The notes beneath the pieces were generated by a model. The model saw only the letters and a list, made by a program, of their open reading frames with translations. It did no database searches and was not told the origin of the DNA. This document shows positions 36,023 through 47,345 of a DNA stretch of 64,000 nucleotides, in pieces. The stretch's first letter is position 1. Each line of letters opens with the position of its first letter. The stretch comes from Varanus komodoensis (taxonomy: Eukaryota > Chordata > Lepidosauria > Squamata > Varanidae), in NCBI RefSeq assembly GCF_004798865.1, contig NW_025336480.1, positions 20,399,522-20,463,521 of the forward strand, given 5' to 3'. Made by a program: the position numbers and the translations under genes.

Positions 36023-37660
36023 ATCCGTAGCATGGTAAAGTGGTTTTAAACTGATGGATTGTTCTCAGAATACAAGATGATGGATTGTCTGATTATATTT
36101 CCATTGTACAAATTTGCATTTTCCCCTCCCTCCCTTCCTCCCTCTTTCTCTTTGTTCATCTCACTTAAACAAGACCTCAGTTTTCTGAAGAAAATCTTTT
36201 TTTCCAGAAGCTTCCTTGACACTGCTTATGAAGCATCCTAGTGACTTCTTGGACTTCATTTTCTACCTCAAGCTCATTCTGAGCATAATTTGTCCCTATG
36301 ACTAAATTACTTTGGGAGCCTGGCGTAGTCTCCCATAGTGCTTCTGTGAAGGCATCTTTCCTTAGGTTTAGAAGCTCAATGCTAGGCCCTTTCTGATGTA
36401 CAGAGGAGCATCCTTGCTGATTCTCCCTTCCCTGCCTTTCTCATAGAACTTCTACCCAGAGATGAGCCACCCCACTGCTTCACTCTGTTCCACCAGGTTT
36501 CTCTTATGCCCACCCTAAGTCCTCCTTTAAAACTGGGTGTAGTTCCTCTCCCATCTTAGTCTAGAGGCTTCTAGAATTAGCATCAAGGCGCCTATCTCTT
36601 CGTCGTGTCCTTGGATGTTTCCAGAAGGAGTAACTAGTGTAGGTGGAGGAAAAGAGAGAAAGGAAGGAGACTCAACGTGCTTCCCTGCTTTAAAAGAGGA
36701 CAGAGGAAAGAGAAAAATGGGGAAGCTGCCAGAGCTGGAGGGCGAGAGGCGTTTGCCCTGAGTGGGAGGGGAGAGGTGGTATCCCAGTGCTGCTGTGGGA
36801 GTCGGGCAGCAAGCGCTGCACTGGGGGTGAGGAGGGGGAGGGGGGTCTGAATTGAAATGAAAGGGGGTGGGGAGCAGCTTGCCTGCCACGAGGAGAAAGT
36901 GGGCCGTCTGCCTCAAAACCTGTGGCTTGGGAGGCCTGAGGGAAGGGAGTGCTCGGAGCGTGTGCTTCGAGAGTGGAGGCGGGGGGGGGGGGGCTGTTTT
37001 CCAAAAAGCGAGCGAGCGAGCGAGCGTTGGCAGGCAACTGCACTCTACAGCCAGAGCTCCCTGCTGCCTTCCCAGAGAAAGGGAGAATGCAGACCCTTTC
37101 CTGGCTCGTGGCTTGTGGAATGATGTAGGATTTGCAATGGGCGTGCAGCAAATTGCTTACTAATTATTGGCGTGTGCACGCTGGCAGCTGATTTTGAAAT
37201 CCTCCTTGTTGATTATACATCTGAGCTATCTGATGGAAGTTGGCTGATGACCACAGAGCTTGAAACTCCAATTTTTTCTTGATTGTACTCAACTCTTCTC
37301 TCATTCCCTTTTTAATGATTGCATATAGAGAATTTAGAAGTCTCTACCTTCTGCTGTCAGCATGTGCTATGAATTCTGTCATGGAACTGAAACCAGACCA
37401 AAACCTAATACCAAAGATTGCTGGAGACAGTTGGAAGCAGAAGGTGGCATCACATATATTCTAGAGTTATACCTCATTTTTGGAGCCTGAAGTCATGAAT
37501 AAGGGCAACTATTGTTGATTTAGCCATAAGCAATTACAGCAGTGCAAAATGTATCAAACACAGATCCCCTTTGCAGGAGGAAATGATACAATATAGTATA
37601 AAACAGTTTAGAAACTAATAATAAAATAAAGCTAAAATGTTTAGTAGCCTAATATAAACA
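36023..37660. other. Unassigned stretch with GC-rich core
   Basis: 36,023-36,520 may hold the upstream remainder of the CR1 copy. 36,690-37,110 is GC- and purine-rich, with a 13-G run at 36,981-36,993 and (GCGA)n at 37,008-37,026. Frames on both strands overlap there and look like composition artefacts. No gene recognised. Confidence 0.4.
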
Positions 37661-37790
37661 AGAATCCTTGGTGTAATTTATTAATTTAAAACTTTTTTAG
37701 ACTGTCCCTTACTGAAGTCTCAGGAGGGTTTAACGATTAGTTTAACAATAAGATTAAAAATAAATTGCTTAATTCATAACATTGGGCTTA
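37661..37790 (-). mobile_element. L2-type LINE 3' fragment
   Basis: AATTTATTAATTTAAAACTT, CTTACTGAAGTCTCAGGAGG and the A-rich remainder resemble the reverse complement of the L2 tail and 3' UTR. Short and diverged. Confidence 0.4.
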
Positions 37791-37802
37791 GCATATCCAA
37801 TT

Positions 37803-38100
37803 AGAAACATAACAAATCAGAAGGGGCCTTCCAGGCCATCTAGTCTGACAGCCGACATGTAATACCTAACATGTGCATGTCCAATCTTTCCCTGAACATA
37901 CGCACTCATGAGGTTCCCACCACCTCCCATGGAACCCCATTCCATATCCTAAGGGTCCTAACTGTTAGGAAGTACTTCCTGGCATCCAAGCTGAAACCCA
38001 GTTCCTTGAGCTTTGCCCCACTGGACCACGTCCTTCCCTCCACTGCAGGGGATGACCACAGCAAAAGAGCCTCTCAGGAACTGAGTCCTGGTCACTGAGT
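37803..38100 (-). mobile_element. CR1 LINE 3' end
   Basis: GAAGGGGCCTTCCAGGCCAT, CTAGTCTGACAGCC, CCCATGGAACCCCATTCCAT and GGAAGTACTTCCTGG are the reverse complement of the CR1 3' region. The 3' terminus is at about 37,803. 5' truncated. Confidence 0.8.
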
Positions 38101-40684
38101 AGACAAACAGTATTATTCTCAATTCTAGATCGCTGCTCTTAATGCTTCCACTTTCTCTCCAGCTCCGTGCAACTGTGTGGGTGCATATTTTCAGACTCTG
38201 TGTTGGAGACGTGGAAACTTTGTGGTAGATGAAAGGAGAACTTGTTGGCAGAATTCATCGCTGTTTGGACTTGCAGTCTGTATCTAGCTTCTGTTTCTCA
38301 CCAGCTGCTTGCTTCGCACTCCTACCTGGCTTCTTCTGCTGTCACATGCACCTCTCTGCTTCTTGGGCCATCGAGTCAGAACACACATAACTTGCATCAG
38401 TGCATGTGCCATTACAGATTTAACACTACATTGTGCTTGAGATTCCCAGTGTTTTGCAGTGGAGCTAAACTAACACTTCACATGTTTACTTGCCAGTCAT
38501 CCAAGTGCCCAGTAAGCTAGTGAGGCACTGGCATCTCGAGTGCTGCCAGGAAAGGTAGGCCTCCTTGTGCTGATGTTGGTGATGCACAGGGTCAGAATGC
38601 AATGTGTGACCTGCAGTGCTGGATTCACAGACTTTGCACAATGGACAAGCAAATGTGAACCTGCCCTTCATCAAAAATACACAAAATCAGATACCAAATT
38701 TGGTCAATGTTCTCCAATGCTTTTTTAATCTTTGTGTTCAAAAACTTTGGCATAGCATCTTGCTTTGGACTCCTGAAGGCAAGATCAGTCTCATCAGAAG
38801 TTTGCTCTCTTTATCCATGTCCCTAGCTGGGTCAGATACTTGCCCATATATTAGCATCAGCAAAGGTCCACATCTTTTGCTCTTCATTTTATGCCTAGAT
38901 AGTTTTGCTCCCCATGGCTTTGACAAAGTGGACTTATCAAGCTCTAGAAATTAAAGAGGCAAATTAAAATTCATTATATAATGCATAGATCCAGAGGTAT
39001 GGATGAGTGTAAGATCATCTGCATTAAGCACATCCAGATTCTGTAAACGAGAAAGAAATGGAGAAAGTGAAAACAACAATACAGTTTTGTGCCACCTTAA
39101 AGCCTAACAAAATTGTTGTGGCTTAAGCTGTCATAGATCAGAGTGTGGAGTGAGCTCTTGGCTGGGGACGCTCAGGCCAGACAGGATGAACTAAAACTCC
39201 CAGCATGCCTTTGTGCCTCCCCTCCCCGCAACGTGTTGGACTACAATGCCTAACATGTTCCAGGGAGAATAACATGGCTACCCTCTGGAACAAGGGAAGG
39301 GATGTGAGAAGGGACATGGCATTAATTGTAGCCTGACCCCTAAAAGCCTGGGTTGTAAGCCTTAACAACAGATTGTAATCCAATAGTCCTTGCACTCATT
39401 TTACAGCCAGTGACTGTGATGCTGGATGGCTTGTAAAGGAGCTCTGTGCGTGTGAAGTGGGCATCAAATGTTCTTTCTTTGCTCTTTGCAGCAGCATGTC
39501 AAGGCCAGCCACAACCCAATAGGGATGCATCATTTGCTCAATGGGAAGCCAAAAGGCACGGCCTAGTTGGGGCATTTAGCAGCTGGGAGAAACTGGAAGC
39601 AGCACCCAGATGCCAAGTGGCCTCCCAGTTCTGCAGCTGTTTGTCTCTGCTGAATTTAAAGGACCAGCTATCAGGGAAAGCTGCCTGGGAAACATTTGGC
39701 ATGAAATGGCAACACGTTCTGCGTTCCGTACTAAATCATTACCATCTCTCAGTGTCTAGAAAAAAAGCAGTACACTCGGAAGGAAATCACAACATTTTCT
39801 AGAAGCAGAAAGAAGTGCTGCCAACACCTGCTTTTTATAAATTCTGTTATCAAGATGGAGCTAAAAAGTCCACCAGCAGAAAGGGAACTCATCACAACTC
39901 ATCTTCTGTTGGTCTAGCAGCAGTGGGCTGAGCTTCAAACTCACCATTTCCGCAAGCTTGGGGCTGCTGAAGAGCAAGTATCCCTCCAGGTAGCAGATAG
40001 ATGCACCCTGACTAACATGGCAAGGGCCAGGCCTTTCCCATCCACATGGCATGCCTGCAATCTGCTCTCTGTGCCAACCACCATAGTCCATGATCAGAGA
40101 AGTGGGGCTGCTCACAAGTAAGCTAAGCTGCTCCTGGCGTCCCTTAATGCAAGAAACAGAAAGGAGCTATGACAGAGTGCGTAGCCTGAGCCAGTTCAGT
40201 AATGGCCACCCCCTGCTGCCCCATGGCTGGCTGAGCAGGCAAGGAATCAATGGGGCAGGGTGTATGTGGCAAATGGTAAACAGCACAAGTACAGTCGGCC
40301 CCCAAAATAACCATAGCGCAGAAGTGGACTTGTGTACCATTATTCCTGCTCGATATCTTTAAAATCTGATCGCATTTTATTAATATTGCTTTATCTGCTT
40401 ATCTAATGAATCAGCATTTATGGGTATATGCTTCACATTAAACTATGTAATTTATTATGGCACTAGCATATATTTAAATGTGTGATAGTCTCTATGCACA
40501 GCATTGTGGTGAAGGATAACAGGAATGTGTTTTGCCCTGAGGTAACTTTCTAACAATTGCCCCACTTAAAATCAGTGTTCTTTTTAAAGGGACATTTATC
40601 ACCACCTAGTTGCAGACTAAATAGAGCCACTTTGTAAAGCTAACCAAAGTTTCTGCTAGCTCTGAATGATGTGTTTCTAACTAA
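38101..40684. other. Unassigned stretch with two repeat scraps
   Basis: It contains a copy of the AAGCTTTCATGGACTAGAGC-type repeat (39,065-39,150). It also has a possible hAT-like MITE scrap at 39,180-39,260 (CTAAAACTCCCAGCATGCC). No gene was recognised in the remainder. Confidence 0.4.
39065..39150 (+). repeat. Interspersed repeat, class unsure (second copy)
   Basis: GTGCCACCTTAAAGCCTAAC followed by AAAATTGTTGTGGCTTAAGC and TGTCATAGATCAGAG corresponds to the family seen at 10,660. Confidence 0.55.
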
Positions 40685-41143
40685 TGAAGGATGCAGACAA
40701 GCTGGAAAAAGTTCAGAGGAGGCCAACAAAAATGAACTGGAAACAAAGCCCTATGAAATGAGATTGAAAGAACTGGGCATGTTTAGCTTCAAGAAGAGAA
40801 GACTGAGGGGGAGAGATGATAGCACTCTACAAGTACTTGAAAGGCTGTCACAAAGAGGAAGGCCAGGATCTTTTCTTGAGCATCCCAGAGTGCTGGACAT
40901 GGAATAACAGGCTCAATTTACAGGAAGCCAGCTGAGTATCAGGAAGAACTTCTTGACTAGAGCAGTATAACAGTACGCCCCATCATCTAGGGAGGTTGTG
41001 GGCTCTCCCACCCTAGACGGATTCAAGATGCAACTCAACAGCCATCTGAGAAGAATGGTTTAAGCTTGGTGCCCTCCACTGAGTGGGGGGTTGGACCCAA
41101 AGGCCCTCTGGCCCCTTTCAACTCTACTATTTTGTGATTCTGA
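40685..41143 (+). mobile_element. CR1 LINE 3' end
   Basis: It encodes the C-terminal CR1 ORF2 phrase YEMRLKELGMFSFKKRRLRG (about 40,745-40,810), then AGTATCAGGAAGAACTTCTT, GGTTGTGGGCTCTCCCACCC, GGTTGGACCCAAAGGCCC and the end CTACTATTTTGTGATTCTGA. One continuous frame runs 40,671-40,907. 5' truncated, with a slightly decayed octamer tail. Confidence 0.9.
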
Positions 41144-41524
41144 AAGGCTTTTCTATCAGTTTCCTATCTATAGAAAGTGTTGGAACTGCATAATATTTGA
41201 ATGGATTATACCATCCTGTGGTGCGTAGTGGAGAAAAAGCCACATAACATGGCTGTATAACCTGTAGATTGCTGATAAACAATGGCTTTTTTCACTCATT
41301 ACATGGGGTTCCTTTATACAGGATGGCTACCAGTTTAATGTGTGAATTGACTCCTTTAGAAAGTGTGATTTCTGGGGTGACATGAAGCCTCCAAACTGGA
41401 TCAGCAATTATACTTATGAATTAGTAGCAAAGGTAATTTTGTGGCCTGGTTAACAATGGAATTCACCACACACACTTTTTCTAGATGTTTAGTTTGGTCC
41501 TGATTTGCATTGAAAAACAACAAT
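41144..41524. other. Unassigned stretch
   Basis: Nothing recognised between the CR1 and L2 3' ends. Confidence 0.4.
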
Positions 41525-41779
41525 CCAGAGAGGTCCGCCTGGCGCCGTTGTTATTTGTTTTTCGGTGCCAGGCAAAGACCTTTTTATTTAAAACTTATTT
41601 TAATTGTTAAATTATTTGTATTTATAGGATTTTAAATTTTTAGCCAAGATGCACCGGAGCTTTTTAAATATTTTTTATTGTTATATTGTTATTTATTTAT
41701 GTATTTTGTTTCTGTTGTGAGCCGCCCCGAGGCTTTGTAGCGATGGGGGCGGCATAAAAATATGTTAAATAAATAAATC
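41525..41779 (+). mobile_element. L2-type LINE 3' end
   Basis: It starts at CCAGAGAGGTCCGCCTGGCG and contains CGGTGCCAGGCAAAGACC (the 'RQAKTFLF' codons), an AT-rich 3' UTR, the terminal hairpin GTGAGCCGCCCCGAGGC...GGGGGCGGC and AAATAAATAAAT. It is the same subfamily as 22,436-23,188 and shows the normal, unfolded order. Confidence 0.85.
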
Positions 41780-42111
41780 CTGCGCAAACCCAGTTTAGAG
41801 CAGAGTGAACAGAGGGCAGAAGTATAGAATACATCTCCAGTGTTCAGCACTTCTAGCTCCTACCTCTGCCAGTGTGGCCAAGTGTCAGCCTTTCTGTGAG
41901 CTGATGTCCACGGGATCTGGAAAGCTGTTCTCTACCCACCCCCTGCTTAAACTGCAACATGACTGAACCCAACGAAAGGTTGAAAAGTATTGTCCTAGGT
42001 TCCCAGCTTGCTCTGGCAGAACTGCATGGACTGGGGAACAGTCACAGGGATCTATTTAGCTGCTGTGGCACAGCAAAAGGAGCATTCTGGTCTAAAGCAC
42101 TTGTTGTAAAC

Positions 42112-42216
42112 CAGCCTTCCTCAACCTGGCCACTTCCAGGTGTGCTGGATTGCATCTCCCAGCTGCACATATCTGGAGGAGAGCAGCTTGAGAAAGTTGC
42201 TATAAACCCTTGCTTT
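42112..42216 (+). mobile_element. hAT-like palindromic MITE fragment
   Basis: CTTCCTCAACCTGGCCACTT, CCAGGTGTGCTGGATTGCAT and CTCCCAGCTGC, with the inverted arm CTGGAGGAGAGCAGCTTGAG, fit the squamate family that starts with CCAACCTGGTGCCCTCCAGA. Confidence 0.6.
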
Positions 42217-42584
42217 CTAGGAGGAGCAGAAGATTACATCGTGCAGAAATAGGCTGCTGTTCCTCAGGAAGAGGGTTGATACGTGCCGTTGAGCAATGCT
42301 TGCACTGGCATTAAGCCCCTCTTCCAGGGCAAGGACTCAGCCTCAGAAATGGTTTTGAATGGCAGAACTCATTGCTGGAAGCAGGTTGTACAACTTGCAG
42401 TTCATTCCTTCACCACAGAGCATTCACAGCTGGCCAGTCCAGTCTGGTCACTTCAGAGAACATGGCTTCCCAATGTTTTTGACCCCCTGCACTTTTCTCT
42501 GGCAAAGGAACAGTTTGAAAGATGTAGTAAATGCATGGGAAACAATCGCATTTCAGCTATAGATGAATGACTTCGCATCTATAT

Positions 42585-42675
42585 CCCAACCTGGTGCTTC
42601 TAGATATGTTAGACTACACCTTCCATCATTCCTAGCCTGTTACAGCACTTGGAGTCTGGCACATCTAGAGACTAC
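42585..42675 (+). mobile_element. hAT-like palindromic MITE fragment, diverged
   Basis: CAACCTGGTGCTTCTAGATA, TGTTAGACTACACCTTCCAT and the other arm GGAGTCTGGCACATCTAGAG follow the same family order. Confidence 0.45.
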
Positions 42676-43918
42676 CAGACCAAAGTGGACAGAAGCTCCA
42701 TTTTTGAGCTTGATTTTTCCCTTACCAAAAAGAAGTTCAACATTATTTCTGCCCAGAATTTAAATCTGCCACATAAAAGGTAATTGCCTCCCTTGCCTTT
42801 CGTGAGGCTAAAATAAAATGCCAGTCTTCCATTTTTGCAGTTTTAACTGGTGTGTGCATGCATGCAGTGATCTGAATGCAAAAGAACAAACTAAAGGATC
42901 ATGGGCAAGGGTGCAACTGGAGAGGGAATTTGGATTTAGATGAGAAGGTAATAAATCATATGCAATGAAGCTGCCATATAGCTTGGGCAGAGGGGAATGG
43001 GTCAAGGGTGCGAGACAAACAGGAATAGGAGTTGAGTGCGAGGAGGAGGAGGAGGAGGAGGAAGTAGATGTCTTTAGTTCAAACTGCACTTCACTGTAGT
43101 TATGACTCCAAGGAAATGAGGAGGGGGGAACTGGAGGGGGTCTCTGTGCAATGGAAGCAAACGGGCAAGTAACACAATCATCTTCCAAGGCCTGCAGCTG
43201 AATGTGATGAGACGTGAGCCCGCATGTGCCTCCTCAGAAGTAATTTGCACTGAGATCAGGGGGACTTACACCAGCAGCAGTGCCAGGCACCTAACAGATC
43301 CAGGCCTCAAGCCATTCAACAAAAAGTGCACAAATTAACGAATGTGAATGTGTGTATAATTAGAAATAACTGCTATAAATTTTATGGAAGGCAAAGTAAT
43401 TAGCCTCTTGCTTGCTTTCAAGACAGAACTCCACAATGTCAAATTATGTTTGCTTAAATCTTATCCTTCATGTGCTCCTACTTCTCCTTGGGTCTTTCAG
43501 GTCCAAAGCCAGAGGGGAAATATAGAGTGCCTGATACCTGTATGGCCCTTTGAACACCTACCAATTAAATGCAAACAGAACATGGCACACTTGCAAGGGA
43601 GAGTGCAGGACTATAAATTACAACTTATGGTCTTGGGGTGCAAAATTATACAATGACTAGGCAGTAATCCTGATTAATCATAGTGGGATTTTACATGAGA
43701 AAATCCTCACGTTCTTCCTGCTGTCCAGTCACCAACAAACTCAGCAGCACCAAACACCTCATAAATGGAGGAAGAAGTTGCTTTGCTGCTTCTGGTCCTT
43801 TGACCAGGTGAGGATGGAGACAAAGCTTCAGCCAAAGCTGGTTCTTTATTTAATTTGAGATGTTTGGGCAGACGCACGCGGCTGCGACCTCGACGGCAGC
43901 CAGCTCCACCGGCCAGCG
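42676..43918. other. Unassigned stretch before the second gap
   Basis: A (GAG)n microsatellite lies at 43,040-43,062. The last ~60 bp before the gap (43,865-43,918) turn CpG-rich (GCACGCGGCTGCGACCTCGA), unlike the DNA before them. No gene recognised. Confidence 0.4.
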
Positions 43919-44018
43919 NNNNNNNNNNNNNNNNNNNNNNNNNNNNNNNNNNNNNNNNNNNNNNNNNNNNNNNNNNNNNNNNNNNNNNNNNNNNNNNNNN
44001 NNNNNNNNNNNNNNNNNN
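43919..44018. other. Assembly gap (100 N)
   Basis: Exactly 100 N. The left edge is CpG-rich and the right edge is an AAT/ATT palindromic microsatellite, both difficult to sequence or assemble. Confidence 0.99.
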
Positions 44019-44060
44019 ATAATAATAATAATAATAATAATAATAATTATTATTATTATT
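44019..44060. repeat. (AAT)n-(ATT)n inverted microsatellite
   Basis: An (AAT)n run turns into (ATT)n, so the whole tract can pair with itself. The stop-free 'isoleucine run' frame through it is an artefact. Confidence 0.95.
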
Positions 44061-44084
44061 GAGATTTTAGAGCACTTTTTTTTC

Positions 44085-44375
44085 TTTCTAGTTTTTATTA
44101 ATTTATTTAAAACATTTATAACACATCCTTTCTGACAAATGGCTCAGGATGGCTTACAATGATTTAAAAATATAATATTACAATAATTAAAATGGTAGAT
44201 CAACATAAAACAACACTTCATAAAACAGAGAGAGAGAAGAAAGGAAGAATAGAAAATGTGACTGTGGAAAAAATCTTAAAACTTCTAAAAGCCTAATTAT
44301 TAAAATGCTGGCTGAATAAAAAGGCATTTACCTGGCGCTGAAAAGAGTATAAAGTTGGCGCCAGGTGTGGGTTCT
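44085..44375 (-). mobile_element. L2-type LINE 3' end
   Basis: The reverse complement shows CACACCTGGCGCCAACTTTA, CTTTTCAGCGCCAGGTAAAT and GCCTTTTTATTC (codons matching 'FxRQVNAFLFS'), then the AT-rich 3' UTR and ATTGTAAGCCATCCTGAGCC with a (TTTAA)-like tail at 44,085. Confidence 0.75.
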
Positions 44376-44659
44376 AATTTCTTGAAATCCTAAAATCTAC
44401 ACCAAAAACCACACCAAAGCGTAAGTTTCTGGGAACTTCATCATACAGCTCTGAAAAATACCAGAATGCATACCTGAATAAAGATATTACCCAATTGTGG
44501 ATTTTAGGTTTTCATTTGTCATGGACCAGTATGGCTATCTTTCTTATTCCCTGGGTTTTTCTCTAGAGCCAGATATTGGAACTATTTTCTGGGTGGGTAA
44601 GGCAGGTTACAGCTCTGAGCAGCTTTCCTAGGGACTAAGATGCCAAAACTGTCCAGAGA

Positions 44660-44715
44660 GATGAATGGCTATAGGCATGGTATAGAAATGTTTTAAATAA
44701 AAAATAAATAAATCC
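44660..44715 (+). mobile_element. L2-type LINE 3' tail scrap
   Basis: GGCATGGTATAGAAATGTTT followed by TAAATAAAAAATAAATAAAT is a tail of the same family. The preceding hairpin is decayed. Confidence 0.5.
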
Positions 44716-44824
44716 TACATACACTTCATTAGGTCTGAATTCTATGGAATACTGTATTGCTTGCTTCTAAGGAAAAAATATGCAATCCTGAACATTTCCA
44801 CTTCCCACAGACCGTATGGAATCA

Positions 44825-45175
44825 GTGAATAGTAGAGTTGGAAGGGGCCCTGAAGGTCATTGAGTCCAACCCCCTGCTGTTGCAGGACACCAAGTTACAC
44901 CATCCCACTCAGATGGCCATCCAGTTTCTGTTTGAATGTCTCCAGTGTGGGAGAGCCCAACACCTCTCTAGGCAGCTGGTTCCACTGTCGTTATTGCTCT
45001 GACCGTGAGAAAGCTTTTCCTGATGTCCTGCCTGAATCTGGGTTGTTGCAACTCAAACTGGTTATTCCGTGTCCTAACTTTGGCATCAGCAAGAAGAGAT
45101 CTCAACCTTCCTCTTTTTGACCGCCTTTGAGGTACTTATAGAGGTACCCCAGTTTCCCTACCCCACATAATTTCC
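44825..45175 (-). mobile_element. CR1 LINE 3' end
   Basis: GAGTTGGAAGGGGCCCTGAA, GTCCAACCCCCTGCTGTTGC, GTGTGGGAGAGCCC and GGTTCCACTGTCGTTATTGC are the reverse complement of the plus-strand CR1 at 5,435. The 3' terminus lies at 44,825. Confidence 0.88.
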
Positions 45176-45838
45176 ACAGATGTTTATAGCCACGTCCTGG
45201 CCTCTCCCAGGACATTTTGCTGCTTGAGACAGACAACTGATGGTGTCTCCCCTTCTCCCCAGCCAAGGTGAATAGCAGTGTTCAAAGTAATCCCTTTCCT
45301 GGCAGTGAAGATATAATTAATAAAATAAATAATGAATAATTTTCTGCTTTTTTATGACATTGCAAATTAGCTGACTGAGGCAGGTGCCTCAGGCTCTGAA
45401 AAGAGAGGGGGGTGTGGGTATATGTTTAAAGGATGCTGTTTACTCTGTAAAAATGGCTGATGAAGAGGGCATCTGATTTCATTAACAGGCAGAAAGATTC
45501 AAGGATGGCAACAGGAGGGGAAGCACATATGGATAAAAAACTAACTAATTTGGGGAGATAATGCACAACAGTTATCAACGGTAGTTTTTTTTTTTTTAAG
45601 CAACTGACAATTTTCTCTAGTTACATGAAAAGCAACATTTTTCAATACAGAGAACTCCTGTCCATGAAAACTTATATGCCGCAGTAGATTTGTGAGGCTT
45701 TAAGATGCCACAAGGTATTGAAGCTTTGGAATGCCCAAGAGCCAGAAGTTCCCATCCTCTTGCACCTGTTCACCCTTCTCTAGCCTGCTGCATGCCCTTG
45801 CTAAGGAGAACCACGCAGCCACAAGGATTGGGCCAGGG

Positions 45839-45871
<33 letters not shown>

Positions 45872-46559
45872 GCATGTGCACCCCAGAAAGATAACTGCAG
45901 AGCCAAGGAACTCCAGCACAAGCCAAAGTAAGCTGTACTCTCCTACATTACTTTGCCCCAACTCCAGACGCTGCTGCTCACTGAAAGCCTTTTTGCAAGC
46001 CATCCCACTTTTGCAAGCTGGCCAATTTAGAAGGAACGACAGATGAGGGCCTCTGGAACGCCATCTGATATGCGAGTGAATGCATGTCTCTTCCTCTGGT
46101 GCCCACGGTGGCCCAGGCGCAAATGCAATCGTCCAGTAGCAATGGGCGAGGCTCAGCTGAGTCACCTGTATTGGGAGAGCCTGGTGAGAGTGGTGCTGTT
46201 AGGCAATTTTGGGCTTGATGAGAGTAATGAGCGGACTGTGGCAGGAAAGGTGGCAGTTGAAGAAGCTGGTGCTCCCGTGCGCCATTCTCCATTCGTCTGC
46301 TGTAGGAGTACGCGAAGTCCTGAGGTCTTGTAACTTCCAGGCCCCTCAGTTCAGAGGGCAAATGCAGGTTTGTATTGTAGTAAGGCGCATGATAGCAACT
46401 GGGACAGCTCTAACCATCCTGGCACAGTTTAGGAGTTCTGGGGCCCTTGCTTATGGAGCCCATCCTACCGCCTGCCTTGGCTCACACCCAGTACGTGGCT
46501 ACTGCACTGCTGCTCTGGAGAGAACGGGGCCTTTTCATGGAGCGGAGCCCCCTACCTAA
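45176..46559. other. Unassigned stretch
   Basis: It holds an L2-like or unrelated A-rich scrap near 45,310-45,340 and the (GT)15 repeat at 45,839-45,868. Frames on both strands at 45,700-46,560 overlap and show no known motif. Confidence 0.4.
45839..45868. repeat. (GT)15 microsatellite
   Basis: Fifteen uninterrupted GT units. Confidence 0.97.
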
Positions 46560-47215
46560 AGCAGCCCAAAGCGACGGAATTTCTAGAAATGTTGGCTGCC
46601 TCCTCGCGCCGATTTTGTCTCGGGCAAGCGGGATGATCGAAGAGAGGATTTCTGCTGCAGGCAGAAGAAAGTGGTTTATTTATGGGGCTGCCGCTCTCTC
46701 CCCTCCTGCGCCGAGCAGCGACAGGCCGAGCAGGAGAGACGGAGCGTGTTCTGCGGTTGGTGGAATGCCTATAAATAGAAGGTGAAGTGTTCTAATACCA
46801 ACAGGGTGCGTCATAATCGCGCCCCTCCCTGCCAGAGGCTCCCTGGCTCCGCCGGCGGCGCGGCAGCAGCCAAACGGGTAGCAACAGAGGCAGCCTGCGC
46901 GGCACCCGGAGGCGCTGCCTTCCTCGCGGCGACGCGGCCCACCTCGCGCACCCTCCAAGCCCAGGCTCCTTGGGCAGGATCGCTGCGAAGGAATCGGAGA
47001 GGGAGAGACGGGCCCGCTGGCTTCCCGCTGCCCATCCCAGGGAAGCGGAGCAGCATTCCATACGCCGGCACACCGAAGTTTGTTCCGGGGCTGATCTACG
47101 CCCTACTTTTGACAGAGAGAGGGTGGTTTCACACGTGCGTGCCCGTTTCCTTGCTGAAGAGTGGCTTGCATACGTGGGAAGGGCCCACATGAATGGAGCT
47201 AGCATCTAAACTATT
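46560..47215 (+). promoter_or_regulatory. CpG-rich region with TATA box, candidate promoter
   Basis: TATAAATA at 46,770-46,777 is followed about 30 bp later by CpG-rich sequence (46,810-47,090, for example GCCGGCGGCGCGGCAGC). That fits a plus-strand start near 46,800. A TGCGTCA CRE-like half site lies at about 46,806. Frames of 136-137 codons on both strands across 46,782-47,205 are mutual shadows without domains. No clear donor or known protein follows, so the gene, if any, is unidentified. Confidence 0.4.
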
Positions 47216-47225
47216 CTCCTGCCCC

Positions 47226-47345
47226 ATCACAGTGCAGGCCGCCCAGAGTCCTCCAGATCGTCTGGACTGCAACTCCCACAATCCCTGACAATTGACCATG
47301 CTGGCTGGGGCTGATGGACAAGCACCAGGTCACCTACCCCTGCCT
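47226..47345 (+). mobile_element. hAT-like palindromic MITE
   Basis: GTCCTCCAGATCGTCTGGAC, TGCAACTCCCACAATCCCTG, ACCATGCTGGCTGGGGCTGA and the end CACCTACCCCTGC are the ordered words of the common squamate MITE. Most of the second palindromic arm is missing. Confidence 0.75.

Noticed and set aside
44019-44135. Open frame with a poly-isoleucine run crossing the gap
   Set aside because: It is an (AAT)n microsatellite read in a stop-free frame, joined through unknown bases.
46782-47205. 136- and 137-codon frames on opposite strands
   Set aside because: They are mutual shadows over a CpG-rich block, the plus frame starts with GTG, and neither has a motif.
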